Shown here: positions 44,062-56,510 of the stretch, piece by piece
How the letters are laid out: the number at the start of each line of letters is the position of its first letter
Numbering within the stretch: the first letter of the stretch is position 1
Assembly: GCA_030386875.1 (NCBI GenBank)
Contig: CM059575.1
Location: 45,476,859-45,540,858, forward strand
Length of the DNA: 64,000 nucleotides
Reading direction: 5' to 3'
Origin: Morinoia aosen
Lineage: Eukaryota; Arthropoda; Malacostraca; Amphipoda; Talitridae
The notes under the pieces: generated by a model
Told to the model about the DNA's origin: nothing
What the model saw: only the letters and a program-made list of their open reading frames with translations
Databases searched by the model: none
Made by a program: the position numbers and the translations under genes

Positions 44062-45133
44062 TTAAAGAAAAAAGAAAAAACAAAAACATTTAATTTCTAA
44101 TAATATATAACATGAAATGTTGATACATTGGTTTTTCAAACACCTTAACATTAACATCCTTAACTGATAATAACACATTGGTACCGTAATACCCGTGTAA
44201 AATGTTGAATAAAAAATGATTGACAGAAAGACACAACAAAAATGAGTTCCTTTCTTTGTCGAATCTGATTTTGACAGTGCATTCAAATATAAGTAACAAA
44301 AAAACACAATCCTTGTAACGCTTAGTTGAAAAATGTATTTGTTTGTGCGCATTTAAATTGAAATGGAAGCAAAAATCGCGTTCAAATACCTTAACATAGT
44401 TTACATAGAGACCTTTAATTGCTATTCATACATGGTTATCGATTTCCCAAGTTAAGTGTTGAAACAAGTAATTTAGATCCTTAATTGCTATCAATACATG
44501 GTTATCGTAATACCCATGATAATTGTTGAAACATGATTCGAAGAAAAGCACGAAAAAATTGCGTTCCTCTTCGTCGAAGGAAAAGGCCGAAGATGTAACT
44601 GCACACTGCGATACGCTCCCCCCAATAATGAATGAGACAAAAATGTAATATATGTGCTTTCGTTCAATATCATCATATCATATTTTGCACTTGATCTAAT
44701 TCTGCTGAATAATTAAAGCGTCCCTCAAACAGGAATAAACTCTCGGTCAACTAAAAGAAAAAAATCACGACTCATGTCGGAGACTGACCTGGTCGTACAA
44801 AATGTAAAATTGAGTACAGCAAATTTTTCGAGAAACAGACATCTCAAACTCAGAGCACCACTGAGCGTAACCAACCTTCATCATGAAGACGTCATTGTTC
44901 ACGGCCTACCCCCACCCTCCCTGTTTCTCGCATCCTTCCTCCAGCATTAAAGGGCAACCCCATCTTCTCTCAGCTGTAAGCTTCAATGCCTTGATGAACA
45001 GCTTGGATTTACCTCACTTTTCATAAAATACTTGTAGAGCGAGGTAAAATTAAGCGAATCATTCTCAGCGATATATATACAAAAGCTACTTCGTTCTCAG
45101 AACCCAGTTATAGCTTTGCAAATATAACGCACG
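44062..45133. other. Family C-like 3' end and probable LINE 5' untranslated region
   Basis: 44062-44360 repeats the A-rich end of family C on the minus strand (AAAACATTTAATTTCTAATA). 44400-44660 holds two copies of a CATGGTTATCG-containing block. From about 44850 the sequence is GC-richer and probably belongs to the 5' end of the LINE that follows; its exact start is unclear. Confidence 0.45.
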
Positions 45134-46716
45134 ATGCATTCTTACGAGACTCGCTTCGCAGCCCGGAAATGGCATTCTCTGAACAAACGTTGCCCTCCGC
45201 CACATCCCGAAAAAAAAGAAAAAATGGTTCTCTCAGAGGCAAAAATACGGCCTTACCAAGCAAAATGCCTTCAAGTAGGAGACCTACATCCTCACACTCA
45301 CAAGATTCTAGTGCTCAAATGACAGGAGACTCGCAAAAAGCTGCCAGTAATCCCGTCAGAGGATGTGTCACCTTCCGAAGCAACGACAGTGAAGACTATG
45401 CAACCAATATCGCCCGATGAGGGAAAACCTATCTGCAAAACCTCCAACAATCATTTGAAGGTTCGAAGCAGTCACATCTCAGCCGCAGCACCACAACCGC
45501 CTGCTGCGCCTCATCTCTACGAGCAAAACAGCGCGTCCGCTCCCCAGATCTGCATCACCAACAACGCTCCGAATTGTCCGCACAGAATAGTGGTTATTAA
45601 TAAGGAACCCTGTCCAGACATTTCAAGCGTGGTAGACTCTTCTCATTCTCCGGATTATATGTTCGATAATGTAAGCGCACAAACCGACACTGGCAGTAAA
45701 ATACCCCAGAGTGTAAGCTGTGAGAACAAAGGAAATTTTTCAGTTCAGAGTAGTACAAAAAACACTGTTACTTCTTTTGATGAGTACTTGCACCCGCTGC
45801 AAATAACAAGAGCAAAAAAAATTCATGAAATTATTCACAACCTGTCTCTATTAGCAGCGTTTTTCAATAAATCCCTAAAACAACGTGAGCCTCCTAGCCC
45901 GTCGTCGATTTTCTATACAGTATCAAATATTCAGATCTTAACCGAACAACTTTTTAATTTAAATTCACACATAAGTTCTCATGACATTGCATCTGTGGTA
46001 CCTGCCAGTATTTCTTCCAAAGTCGACTCCAACTGTCGCAAACCTTATGATACTTTGCTCTTAAGTGATAATATAATATCCTAAGCACAATCAGAAGGAA
46101 GGACATCGAGCGTTCGTGTTGGATCCAAACTGTTCCCTCTGGCCGCATTGATGACCTTCTCCTTACTATAAATCGCATGCCTAGATTTAAAAATTAAGTA
46201 CTGAGTTTTGATGGTCTCTGCCACTCGCCCTCAGGCCTAGCTCGAATCAAAAAACTAATAGTAAAGAAGTACGCCCTTTCTCGTATTTATATTGCCAATG
46301 CTTGCAGTGCGCAAGAATTCGACAAAGCGATAAAATTTTGCAAAAACCTGGGTTTAAACTTGATTTAATTTCAAACTTACCCAGAAAATAAAAATGCTGA
46401 CGCACTCAATAACTTCCAATGGCCTCGCACCCAAGACGAAAACTTTTGCTTTCTAGGACAACTCGCGATGAAATCGACATTGCGAATCACCGTGGCACAT
46501 TCTCATCATTTCAACATATGTAAAAGAATAAGTGGAATTGTGGATCACTCCAGCGAATCGAAGACTTCACGGAATGAAACAAATATTCTCACTTTAAACT
46601 TTGAAAAAGAAAATAAGCGTGTGCACGTCAATGCACATGGTACACCAAACCCTTCAAAATTGAAAGCGTCATCAAGCAGAGATTTGAGTAACTCACTCAC
46701 AGCGTGGGGAACGTGA
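45134..46716 (+). pseudogene. LINE ORF1, N-terminal and middle part
   Basis: Coding sequence changes frame several times. The piece at 45169-45420 is rich in Ser, Lys and Arg. 45365-46084 encodes a Ser/Asn-rich stretch and the block FFNKSLKQREPPSPSSI conserved in the fragment at 34090-34437. Near 46225-46350 a frame reads RIKKLIVKKYALSRIYIANA, then EFDKAIKFCKNLGLNLI, possibly a small nucleic-acid-binding fold. Role inferred: LINE RNA binding. No zinc knuckle is seen. Broken by several frame changes and stops. Confidence 0.6.
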
Positions 46717-46936
46717 ATGAAACTGAGTCTCTCCCAAACTCGATCTCAGACCGCTATAATGTAAGTAGGAAAAATTAATTTTCGCTGCTTGCAACAGACA
46801 CAAATAGTGACTGTGACATGCTCTCCTTTTCAATCAATCCTCGACTTTCCAGTACGTACCCAGAAACAGGGGAAAGTCAAGCGAAAATCGATATTCAAAA
46901 CCATTCCAAAGAAAATCAAATAACTCGGACAATTTT

Positions 46937-47590
46937 TTGTTCAAGCCTCTTTCCGGAAATCAAAGTCCTGTGCGCAACCACTTAGAGAATCACTGCAATG
47001 GAAAACGACGCCTAGAAAAATCTCCTGCCTCTGCAAGGCCCCCAATGTACCACCAAGCCGATACTGATACCCAAAAATCAGTAGTGAACCAAATTTACGC
47101 ACGCGTTGGAGACACACTTGATGACTTGAAACGATCGCTCAAAATGGAGCCTGCCTACACTTTAGGTGACGGACACTGTCTCCTCCACGCAGTAACGACA
47201 CAGCTTGCATCACAACAAACCTCGCAATGGAATTATATGTCTCTGAAAAAAAGCCATCAAAACTGAGAGCACCAGAAACAGAGATCAGTATGCAAAATTC
47301 GTTGACAAGAACAGTGGCAGTTTCGAACTAATTATCGAGAAATACATCGATAGAAAAGTCTTCGATCACGCAGTTGGAGACCTCATACCCCAAATACTTT
47401 CTAATGTGACGAGAACACCAATTCACGTATTTGATGAAAGAGATGATGGGATTTGGAAGACAACAATCTCCCCTACATCAAATGCTCTGATAAACTGTCT
47501 TCCGGTAAGCATATACCGGAAACAGGACCACTATTTCGCCCTAGTAAAAATGCGTGATGAAATTCGTGCTGCTCCCGCCCCCATTTTGTG
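46937..47590 (+). pseudogene. LINE ORF1, OTU-like cysteine peptidase domain
   Basis: The first frame (46937-47266) reaches YTLGDGHCLLHAVTTQL, which fits the Asp-Gly-x-Cys active-site block of OTU peptidases. A frame change near 47255 leads through RDQYAKFVDKNSGSFELII, then DLIPQILSNVTRTPIHVF to SIYRKQDHYFALV, which fits the C-terminal His block and the usual strand order. OTU enzymes cleave ubiquitin or ubiquitin-like chains, and OTU domains occur in some retroelements. Domain spacing (about 130 residues from Cys to His) is as expected. It is inactive here because of the frame change. Confidence 0.7.
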
Positions 47591-47726
47591 ACTAAATAAC
47601 ATTGAACAATTTGAATTTTCTCCTAAAACTGGAATCACAACCAGTGAATGTGGCAAAAATGACCTAGAGGCTAATGCCAAATGCTCTACTAGACCTCGCA
47701 AATGCAACTCAACTAAAGATCGGCCT

Positions 47727-48701
47727 ATGGAGATCAATAATCTCAAAATATTGCACATAAATGCTCGCAGTCAAAATGGTAAAATGGATAACATAAGGGT
47801 AATGTTGATCACTATCGATATCGATACTTTATGCGTATCTGAAGCATGGCTCGATCCACGAATCGAAAGTTCATATTTCAGCATTACCGGCTACACATTG
47901 TACCATTATGACGGAGTCAAGAGTAAGAAAGGTAGCGGTTCATGCATTTTCATCAAAGATGTTTCCTCGAAATCCTTATTTCCGATAAAAGAAAAATGCT
48001 AAGACATAGAAATGGTTTGCCTCAATGTTCAGGTAAACAAACACAAGTCCTTCATTATCGGCAGTCTTTACAGACATCCGTCAGCATCTCTACGTCCAAC
48101 ATTAGATTTCATTGAAAATACACTTAAATTAATCTCTGCTGCCAAAAAGTCTTTCTTCGTTTTCGGAAATTTTAACGTAGATCTGACAAATAAAAACAAT
48201 CATCTGAGCAAGATGCTGCACAGATTTAATCCTTCACAAATGGTTCAAGAACCAAGGCGCAATACTAACACTTCCAAAACTCTTCTTGACCTAGCAATTA
48301 CAAACAATCCCCAAGCAGTACTCGTCACAGAGATTTTACCGTCCTTTTCTGATCACCATTAGGTAGAATGCCGAATCAATATTGCAAAAGAGAAACAGAA
48401 ATCTAGTAACAATACATATCGCATGAAAAAACACTATTCCCCTGAAATATATGAAGAAAAGCTATTCGACCGATGGAGTGAATTTCAAGTCATGGAAAAC
48501 ACCGATGATGTCAATCTACAACTTTCGCTTCTCAATGAAAATTTCGTATCAGCCCTTAACGAATGCGCACCTTTCACTACGAAGAAAGTTAAGCCAAGAA
48601 TTTCTAAATGGATAACAGACGAGATAAAAGAGTTGAGCAGAACTAAAAGAAATTTTCAGCATGAGTACAAACTTAACAAATCAGACAGTAGGTTAGGTTA
48701 A
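47727..48701 (+). pseudogene. LINE ORF2, APE-type endonuclease and linker
   Basis: One frame with two internal stops (48000-48002 and 48360-48362). Blocks: LKILHINARSQNGKMD, LCVSEAWLDPRI (catalytic Glu region), GGSCIF-like GSGSCIFIKD, FIIGSLYRHPSAS (Y-R-P block), FFVFGNFNVDLTNK (GDFN changed to GNFN), TLLDLAITN and SFSDHH (SDH). The frame then runs through PRISKWITDEIKELSRTKRN, a linker typical of this group, until the SINE at 48690. The domain would nick target DNA. Confidence 0.82.
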
Positions 48702-48989
48702 CATAGGTTAACATCGGCATCTTTGGGATGCTTTATTTCCAATCAAGCCTGATACATATGATCTTAGCATTGGTTTTTCAAATGTCTTATAACTAACCCT
48801 ATATATAGGACACCATGACGGTTCCCCCGTAAAGCCGGTACCCATTTCCGACACCTGGGTTGAGTGGGGTATTGTGCTTCAGCTTTCCCTTATACCCGAC
48901 GGGGAAAATCTCCGCGCCAGCGCTGGGAACGAACCCGCGACTTCCAGCATACAAGTCCGATCCCTCAACCGCTGTGCCACGGAAAGCAC
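48690..48989 (-). mobile_element. tRNA-derived SINE, copy 2, inside LINE ORF2
   Basis: Minus-strand copy of the SINE at 19261-19555: starts GTGCTTTCCGTGGCACAGCGG with B-box GGTTCGTTCCC and ends in TTAACCTATGTTAACCTAACC. The LINE reading frame stops at its edge and resumes about ten codons after it. A clean target duplication was not seen. Confidence 0.85.
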
Positions 48990-48999
48990 ACTATAAAGT

Positions 49000-50873
49000 A
49001 TGATTAGAAAACTATATAAAGATCCTGAGAAAATCCTACGAAGAAAAGTTAAGGAAGCAAAACGAGACTACTTTCACAATGAACTGTTGGCGGCAAATCA
49101 AAACCCAAAAAGAACTTGGGATATCATCAGAGAAGTTGTTCAGTATAAAAAAACGACTGCAGGAGCACTTTTGACTACCCCTCAAAAACAGCGAATGACT
49201 TTAACACTTTCTTCTCAAAAGCTGGCGAAGATGTTTTCAATGAAGTGTCTAAGACAGTTTCAGACATATCTGCAAGTGCAAATCTGAGCGATGTTTCATC
49301 CCCAAATACTAAAGAAAATGGAGATCAAAGCCAGTCAGCGTAACAGAAATACGAAAAACCTTATACTCACTCCAAAATACTAAAGCGACAGGACATGATG
49401 GCATTAGCCTCCAATATATAAAAGACAGCTTCACCGTCACAGCGCCTCTGATTTGTTTGATCATAAATACATCTCTACCCACAAACAAGTTTCCCGATCA
49501 ATGGAAACAATCCATTATTAAGCCATTACATAAATCTGGTGATATCGATATAACGTCCAACTACAGACCAATCAGTCTCCTGCCTGTTATGTCCAAAATA
49601 CTGGAAAAAGTAATAGCAAACCAGTTCTCGTCTTAGTTAGACGAGTCACATCTACTTCACCGCAATCAATATGCTTACAAAAACACAACAGCACTCAAGA
49701 CGCCCAGCTTAACATAAAAGAAAAAATTTACGATGATATGGACAAAAAAAAAAGCTCTCCTGCTATTGCTTGACTCTCCAAAGCTTTCGATAGTGTTGAG
49801 CATAAAAAACTTCTACAAAAAATTTCACACCTCAGAATAGACACTCAGTGGTTTGAAAGCTACCTACTAAGCCGCTCTCATGCAGTGTGCTTGAATAACA
49901 AAATGTCACCATTCATACCAAATAATTTTGGCGTTCCTCAAGGTTCAATCATTGGCCTGCTCCTATTTTCTATTTTCATCAATGATTTCCCCACTGTGCC
50001 GGCAAACACAAAAATTTCAATGTATGCTGATGACGTACAAATTGCCATGCCCAAGTTCGACGGCGGATTTACGGCGGATTTGGAAGAAACACAAAGCAAC
50101 GCTGAAAACCTTCTAAGAAATCTGAAATTGTGGTATGACCACAATGGTCTGAAACTTAACGCGAGTAAAACGCAGTGCATTACTTTTGGATCACAGAATA
50201 CGACCAGATATTTACAACCATTTACGTTAACGTTTGGAGACGATGGAATTAAACCAGTAGATAAGGTAAAAAATCTTGGTGTTTGGTTTGACAAAAATAT
50301 GACTTTCAACTCACACGTAGAAACAGTGCACATCAAAATCAACGGAACCTTAATGTTCTTTCATCGCATGAAGGACACACTTGACCCAAAAATCCAGGTT
50401 ATTAGTAATTCAGTCTTTAGCTTTATCGCGTTTGAACTACTGCAGTCTAGTGTGGGGAGACTTACCTCAATATCGTCAAAAAGAGCTACAAAAATGTATT
50501 AACTTTGCAGCCAAAGTGGTATGCAAAGGAAATTTCGAGAGACACGATCATGCCACCCCTCTTTTAAGAAAACTCGACTGGAGCCTAATACCGAATAGAT
50601 TCATGATCCAAAAAGCTCGACGAATGTTCTCATCTCTGTACCTCCCTCAGAGCAATGCAGATGTGGTAAAATTTTATCCATCCAATATCCTAAACAAAAA
50701 TCCAAACCGGAGGAATGATGTCTTGGTCAGTAACCCTTCAATTAACGTGGGATAAAAAGCTCTCTCAGTTTCTGGAGTTCTTTCGTGGAACAAGCTTCCC
50801 CAGTATATCAAAAACTCTAAAACTGTAAAAGAGTTTAAGGTAAATGAGTCACGTCATATTGCATCTCTGTCAT
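49000..50873 (+). pseudogene. LINE ORF2, reverse transcriptase
   Basis: Blocks in order, in several frames: YKDPEKILRRKVKEAKRDYF, ATGHDGISLQYIKDS, SNYRPISLLPVMSKILEKVI, LSKAFDSVEHKKLLQ, NNFGVPQGSIIGLLLFSIFI, SMYADDVQIAM (YADD intact), GLKLNASKTQCITFG, VKNLGVWFDKNMTFNSH, SRLNYCSLVWGDLPQYRQ and SWNKLPQYIKNSKTVKEF. The longest open parts are 49885-50502 and 50381-50755. Frame changes near 49290, 49750 and 50390 make it inactive. The close relative on the minus strand at 41444-44060 covers the C-terminal half. Confidence 0.85.
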
Positions 50874-51010
50874 AGAGTCTGCAACACTTAGGTGTGAATT
50901 TCCCACTTACCTGAAATTTTACTTTTCCTGAAATTTCTGCTCGAAAATTGGTAATTATTTCTTCTTAATGTTCGCTAAGTCATTCTAATATTGATCTTAA
51001 TCATTTCTGT

Positions 51011-52800
51011 AAACTATAATGAGCAACGCAACCGTCAACTCAATACAGCGGAATAAAGGTCATTTTTTCGTCTTAATTATTATTAGGATTCTCCCATACT
51101 TTCTCATCTTCATTTTCTTGATTTTCTATTTTGTGTATTTTATATTTAACATCCGTGTGATAAACAAACTTTTGAAATGCTTTTTTGTGAGTACATCAGT
51201 ATACAGGTTTACAGATGTTAGGGTTGCGCTATGTTTTTAATAAATTAATTTTTGGCTAACGTTGTCTCACTATTTCGAAATCATTCACAAAGGTGTTTCA
51301 ATCGATTTCGGCTTAGCTGGGGGGAGGAGGGAATCTAGCATCTTAGCATTTTTAAATTTTCTTAATTTTTCCGAGCGTTTCGGCGCACACCAGCACCGAA
51401 CTTTCAAATCAGCAATAATTCTAAATTTCAGAAATTAAAATTATTACTCAGGACAACTGTTGAATCTACCTTTACGTGCCAAATTTGGGAAATATTTGCC
51501 ACTCAGAAGTGATATCCAGCCAAAAGAGTATTCCATTTTATCCCAAGTACCCATGTCCGTATAATGCTGAAGAGACTACCGATAGGATGTGAAACCCGAG
51601 ATATGGATATATCGGTGCACACGTATGTAGCTATATGTATATCTACATAAATATATAAACATGTTTCTATCTCTATTTTCGACTTGAAAATAATCCGGTT
51701 AATTAATTTTATTACACATGCGAAATTATTTCAAAAATAGATCTAACACTACCCTAGAGAGCGTTTCTGTGAATAGGAAAAAGGAAAAATACAATTAGAC
51801 AAATAAAATAGAGCGCAATTTGAGCAGATGAATCGTGGAAAAAGTAGCTTTTTGTCAGTATGTTGAAGAAACTATTTTTATGTTGAGCACATGTTTGTTT
51901 TCGCGTTTCTGCCAAAATTTTATAGATATTTGCTACTGATAAGTGAAATCTGGCTAACACTGTATCTCCATTTTATCCCATGTACCCATGTCCGTATGAT
52001 GCTGCAGAGAATACCGAGAGGATATGAAACCCGAGATTTTTTTTTGTTGTTGTTCCTCGACTGTAACTTGAGTTTTCTTAAAATTTTGATCATAAAATTA
52101 AAAAACGCATTTCATTTTTACGTTTTTCGAAGTTTTTCCTCTTATTTTTTCTTCAGGTTATTTCTTACGATTACACTGAGCTTGACTGTCATTTTAGATG
52201 TACCACGAGCAAGATTGTTTTTTGTGTTTGTTAGTATTTTTCATATTTTATTTCCAATACGTATATATATGAATATCAGTGTGTAGGTGGGTGCGTGCGT
52301 GTGTGCGCGCACGCATACATGTATGTCTGTGTGTGCGCACATATACATGTTCAAATATATACACAAAAATGTATATATATATTTGTTTTCTATTTTTATT
52401 TTTTGAGTAAAAACGAAACTTTAAGACACATTACATTTTACCTAAAGCTCTGCGACCAGTAAACACTGAACAATATTTCAGAAATAAATTTATTTATCGA
52501 ACTTGCTGAATGATTCAAAAATAGATCTATCACCACCCCAGAGGGCGCATCTGTGAATAGAAAAAATGAATAATATGAGCAGACAAATGAAATAATAGCG
52601 CTCGTGAAAAATTATCAGCTCTCTGTACGTATGCTGAACAAGCCATGAATTTCTTTTTACGTGTAAGTTTGTTTACGCGTTACTTTTCTAGATGTGCGCG
52701 TTGTCTTGCGTGATGTTCTTTATAAATTACTTTGTGACTAACTTATTCTCAATACTTGATAGTCATTTACAACGGTGATTCGAGCGGTTTCGGTCTAGCG
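51011..52800 (+). repeat. Diverged duplicated AT-rich blocks
   Basis: A block with CCATTTTATCCCA-GTACCCATGTCCGTAT occurs at about 51530 and 51970. A longer block with TTCAAAAATAGATCTA-CAC-ACC and GAGAGCG-TCTGTGAATAG occurs at about 51730 and 52510. Another pair with TTTCGAGCGGTTTCGG-CTAGC-like words is at 51300 and 52780. These look like old tandem copies of one repeat. Short frames (51019-51240, 51891-52286) are hydrophobic and AT-driven, with no family match. Confidence 0.55.
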
Positions 52801-52973
52801 TTTTTTGTCTTTTCTTACTTTCGGTTCAACAAATAATTTATGAATTCCGAAGAATTCTCTAGTAGTATTTTAAATTATTTATAAGTTGTCAGCCATATCT
52901 TGGGATATATAATATCCAAGAAATGATATTTTTGAATTAACTAGCCATTGACAAGGTTAATCTATTTTGCTCG

Positions 52974-53165
52974 CCACGTTTGGCGTGTCTATTGGTACGC
53001 CTCGTACGGTTTACCTGTTTGTATGCCTCGGATAGTTTGTCTATTAGTAAACCTCGTATGGTTTACTTATTTGTACACCTCGGAGAGTTTGTCTATTAGT
53101 ACACCTCGTATGGTTTGTCTATTAGTAGACCACGTATAGTTTGTCTATAAGTACTCCTCGTATAG
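52974..53165 (+). repeat. 26-bp minisatellite, about eight units
   Basis: Units such as CCTCGTATGGTTTGTCTATT-AGTACA follow one another without spacers, each 26 bp, starting at 52974 (CCACGTTTGGCG...) and fading near 53165. The period is not a multiple of three, so the overlapping frame 52948-53139 is not a natural coding repeat. Confidence 0.88.
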
Positions 53166-53899
53166 TACGTTTGTCTAATGACGTCTTATATTGAGAAATT
53201 TTTATAAGCCAATATGTTTGTCATGTATCTCATGTGCCAACCTTTTTGGAAATAAACGGTTTTTCTTCCTTTCTTTTCTTTGTCGCGGAAGTCGGATTTT
53301 GGTAATGCATTTAAAATACAGGTGACTAAGAAAAGCATAATTTATATGACGCATTGCTGGAAACCCTCTCGTTGGTGCGTACTCGTATTGCATTATGAGC
53401 ATAAGAACATAGGAACTGGTGATACGAGTGTGAGAGATTGATGTTAGAAGTGAAATGGGCAGATTTGATTTATTTTGCGTCTAGAACTATGAGGTAGACA
53501 ATCGGGATTTGGGACAATTTTTCACACGGACGCAACGGACGCATCCTCTAGTATGCCAAGTGGTGTGCTCGAAAGAATATAAAATTCACTATAACAAAAC
53601 AAAAAATTGTCATATTTCTTACTTACGCTAATAGTGTTTGCGCAAAGAGTTCATCGGAGTCAAAGACATGAAAAGGATTGTTTTACAATGCTAGCCGTGA
53701 AATTTTCAACATAAGTGAAACCGTACAAAATGTTAACAATCCAAAATAGTATTGTCATAATGTATTCACGAGAGTAAGAAAGTAATAAGAGTTACCACAC
53801 AAAAATAACAAAAGCAATTTAAGACCAGAATAAGAAGATTAAAAATTAGGTTCTTTAAAGTTGTGACATTCTTCGAAACCTTGGCCCTTTTAAAATGCT
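53166..53899. other. Unassigned AT-rich sequence with a retroelement-like end
   Basis: 53240-53280 has AATAAACGG followed by a T/C-rich tail, the same kind of 3' end as family C at 55440-55482, so a short related copy ends here. The remainder shows nothing further. Confidence 0.4.
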
Positions 53900-55482
53900 T
53901 TAATAAAACGAAAAAAGATGCTAAAATATCCTCACATTAACATCCTTTCTTTGCGGTAATTAATTTTGTTTCGAAAATGTAAATAAATATAATTAACTAA
54001 GAAAATAAATCCCTGTGACAAATAGTTTAAAACACTCTTGTTAGGGTGTGCGTATATTGGATCATGAGTCCATAACATTTGCAGCATAGCTGGAACAATA
54101 TATGCGAGCGCTTACTCTTGCGCATTTGTCTTGCGTTTTCTCTTGATATCTCTGTAAAGCATCCATGTAAAAAAAAATAAATTCGTTGTGTGATCATCCA
54201 TTTAAACTGCAGTAATATGCTTATTCTGCTTATAGTTATATGCTTATAATAATGTGATACCTAAATTTGTTTATCAATTGCCTACAATTTGCGCCATATT
54301 TCAAAGATAATGTGATTTTTTTTCTAATATGAAACCTTTATAGGACATTAATGTTTTCTTTCTTATTCACGTCCCACAATCGTTTTCATGTTTCTGACTT
54401 AAGTAGACTGTTTTGTGCCACTATTTTTAGTACGAAATTTTATAAAATTCATGCTATAATAAAATATATTTTCTCTGTTTCCCTCGATTGGAATTCTGGT
54501 TTATACTGACTAGTTTTTGCTGATATTTGCGCACATGCTTACTTGTGTATATGTGTACGTGTGCACGCTATGCGTATGACACTCTGTAGAATGCGTATGT
54601 ATTGCCTCGATGCATATAGAAATGCATTTGTGAATTCTTACGAGTTTGGTGTAAGTATGTGCGTGGGTATGTGTGTGCATGTGGATGTGTATATATTTAC
54701 ATGTATACGTGCACATATGTGTGTACTAGACTGACAACTAGCATTTTACAAGAGATAATGGTCCTTTTTCTGTGCACTCTCAACTTGTAACATTACCTAA
54801 CTCGTCATCTCTTCATTATTGTAAAGCATTCATGTAAAAACTATACATTTGTTGTGCGATCATACATCTATATTTAAATAAAATGCTTATCAACTAATGA
54901 CCGCTATGTTAAAATTGTTGAATCAGTAATACAAAACTTATAATCTTCTTGGTCCTCATGCTGATATGTATATATGTATTTGTGTGTGTGTGTATGTGTG
55001 TGTGTGTGTGAGTGTGTGTATGGATATGCACACACATGCATACGTATATGTACATATGTGTGCATATGGATATATATTTATATATATTTTTTTTTCATGT
55101 TTCCTTAAAACGACACTTGTGAACATTGACCGAAACAAGCGATTTCATATATTATTTCCTGGCGTCAAGAATTGCGAAGTTTTATGTCATGTACGTGTAA
55201 ACTGTCAAAAGTGTTTTAATCCCACAATGAAAATGCATCGTCCATGAAATTGTGTTATCTCTTATAATTATCATTACATGTATTATCAAGTGTAGATTAA
55301 GCTAGATTAGGAGTTCATTGCCCTCAATCATTTCTTTTCGACTAGTGACACGAGTTTTTCATTACTCGTGTGTGTGTATCATCTAAGTGTATTAATTTTA
55401 AGAGGTTTTAAAAAACAATGATGGTACTTTTGTACCATCTCTATTGGAAATAAACTGTTTTTCTTTCTTTCTTTTTTTTTCT
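53900..55482 (+). mobile_element. AT-rich interspersed repeat (family C), copy 2
   Basis: Plus-strand counterpart of 38027-41350, ending in GGAAATAAACTGTTTTTC and a T/C-rich run. It lacks the two TIR insertions found in copy 1 and so shows their empty target sites (near 54955-54962 and 55146-55153). It includes TG-rich simple sequence. No protein was recognised. Confidence 0.7.
54961..55095 (+). repeat. TG/TA-rich microsatellite
   Basis: Runs of GTGTGTGTG, then TATATATTTATATATA and T-runs, inside family C copy 2. The open frames across it on both strands are low-complexity artefacts. Confidence 0.75.
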
Positions 55483-55620
55483 GTCTCGCAGCCTTTATAA
55501 GGCGATGTTGCCTGTCGTGTGACGCTCAATCAATCAATCGTCCGCTCCTGTTACCGGCCTTGTTTCTCTCCAGTAAAAGCCTCCACCAAGTATACCACAA
55601 GTGTTTCACTGTCCCGAACA
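55483..55620 (+). repeat. 5' LTR (probably partial) of the second gypsy-type element
   Basis: Starts near TGTCTCGCAGCCTTTATAAG and ends CACTGTCCCGAACA just before the primer-binding site. A TATA-like CTTTATAAGG lies only 12 bp from the start, so upstream U3 sequence is probably missing, or the boundary with family C is wrong. The 3' LTR is not in the window, so the ends cannot be checked. Confidence 0.45.
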
Positions 55621-55626
55621 TTTTGG

Positions 55627-55639
55627 TGGCGCAGTCTGG
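55627..55639 (+). promoter_or_regulatory. Primer-binding site of the gypsy-type element
   Basis: TGGCGCAGTCTGG begins six bases after the LTR end CA. TGGCGCAGTC-type sites are used by several insect gypsy-group elements. Which tRNA pairs with it was not worked out. Confidence 0.55.
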
Positions 55640-55775
55640 TGCTATCTCACGACTCCGTGTGAAACTTTACAAACCTCAAGAACCTTAAGTATAAGAAGAT
55701 AAGAAGATTTAACGAAGAAAAAAGATTAAAGTTCATCCTGTACTGAAGAGTTGCAGACACTACGATACATCTTCA

Positions 55776-56006
55776 ATGACTGGCAGCAAGAATAACCAGA
55801 TTTGGCAGCCGCGTCCATCAGTCCTTGTTTTTGGTTTTAAAATTCCGTTTGAGGCGCTGGTAGAATCCGACGCGCAGTTTACAGCCTGGTTAAATATCGA
55901 TTCCCCTTTTCGCACCCGTGTGTTGCTGTACGAGGCCGGAGAAGACCTCGAAATAGTATTTGAAGTTACCCTTGGGGCAGCAGTCTCGACAACGAGTGAT
56001 AAGTGA
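55776..56006 (+). CDS. Small leader ORF, 76 codons, function unknown
   Basis: Open from ATG at 55776: SVLVFGFKIPFEALVESD and a predominantly acidic C-terminal half. It lies between the primer-binding site and gag. No motif was recognised, and it may be a chance frame in the leader. Confidence 0.3.
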   Translation: MTGSKNNQIWQPRPSVLVFGFKIPFEALVESDAQFTAWLNIDSPFRTRVLLYEAGEDLEIVFEVTLGAAVSTTSDK

Positions 56007-56510
56007 AAGAACAACTTTTTAAGTGTACGAGAACTTTGAGTGTTGATATATTACTACGAACAAAGAGTGACACACTAAATTAAATAAACTGTTGCAGTGA
56101 TTTCTACGAACAGTGGTACACAACCTCAATCTCCCCTCAATCTACCAATCCACGACTACGTCTCACGACATCACCTCACGACATCGTTTAGCAGCGGTAT
56201 CCTACTCTGCAGCACGACGTTTTGAGTTAAGTAAATTCTTGGGTGAAATTCTTGCGTGTGCGAGTGCACCTGTACCGGAGCGTAGGCAGAGGCAGCTCGA
56301 GGTCTCTTTTTTGTTTTGAGTAGTCTTTTTTCTGTCGGCGAAGGCCGCGCTTAGCAACAACAGCCGCATTGCGGGACTGCATTGAGCAAGGCTCTGAGAC
56401 TTTCAGTGACAGTTGAGAAGTAATGTAAGGCGGAGTGTGACGCTCGTTCGTTGGATTACCGGGGTTAAATTACCATTCGTTCTATTCGAAGCGTGGGAAG
56501 ATGTCCCAGA

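Larger units (their letters stand above)
45134..51010 (+). mobile_element. CR1/L2-like LINE with OTU-type ORF1
   Basis: On the plus strand: ORF1 (about 45134-47590) ending in an OTU-like peptidase domain, then ORF2 with endonuclease (47727-48390) and reverse transcriptase (49000-50873), then a 3' region. A SINE is inserted at 48690-48989. Fragments of the same family are at 34090-34437 and 41444-44060 (minus strand), so it was active in this genome. RT motifs resemble the CR1/L2/Crack group; a tree would be needed to place it. Confidence 0.82.

Noticed and set aside
52974-53165. CRISPR-like array
   Set aside because: The 26-bp units adjoin without unique spacers, and the setting is eukaryotic transposon sequence.
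54510-55138. His/Cys/Val-rich frames on both strands
   Set aside because: They translate TG/CA and TA microsatellite sequence.
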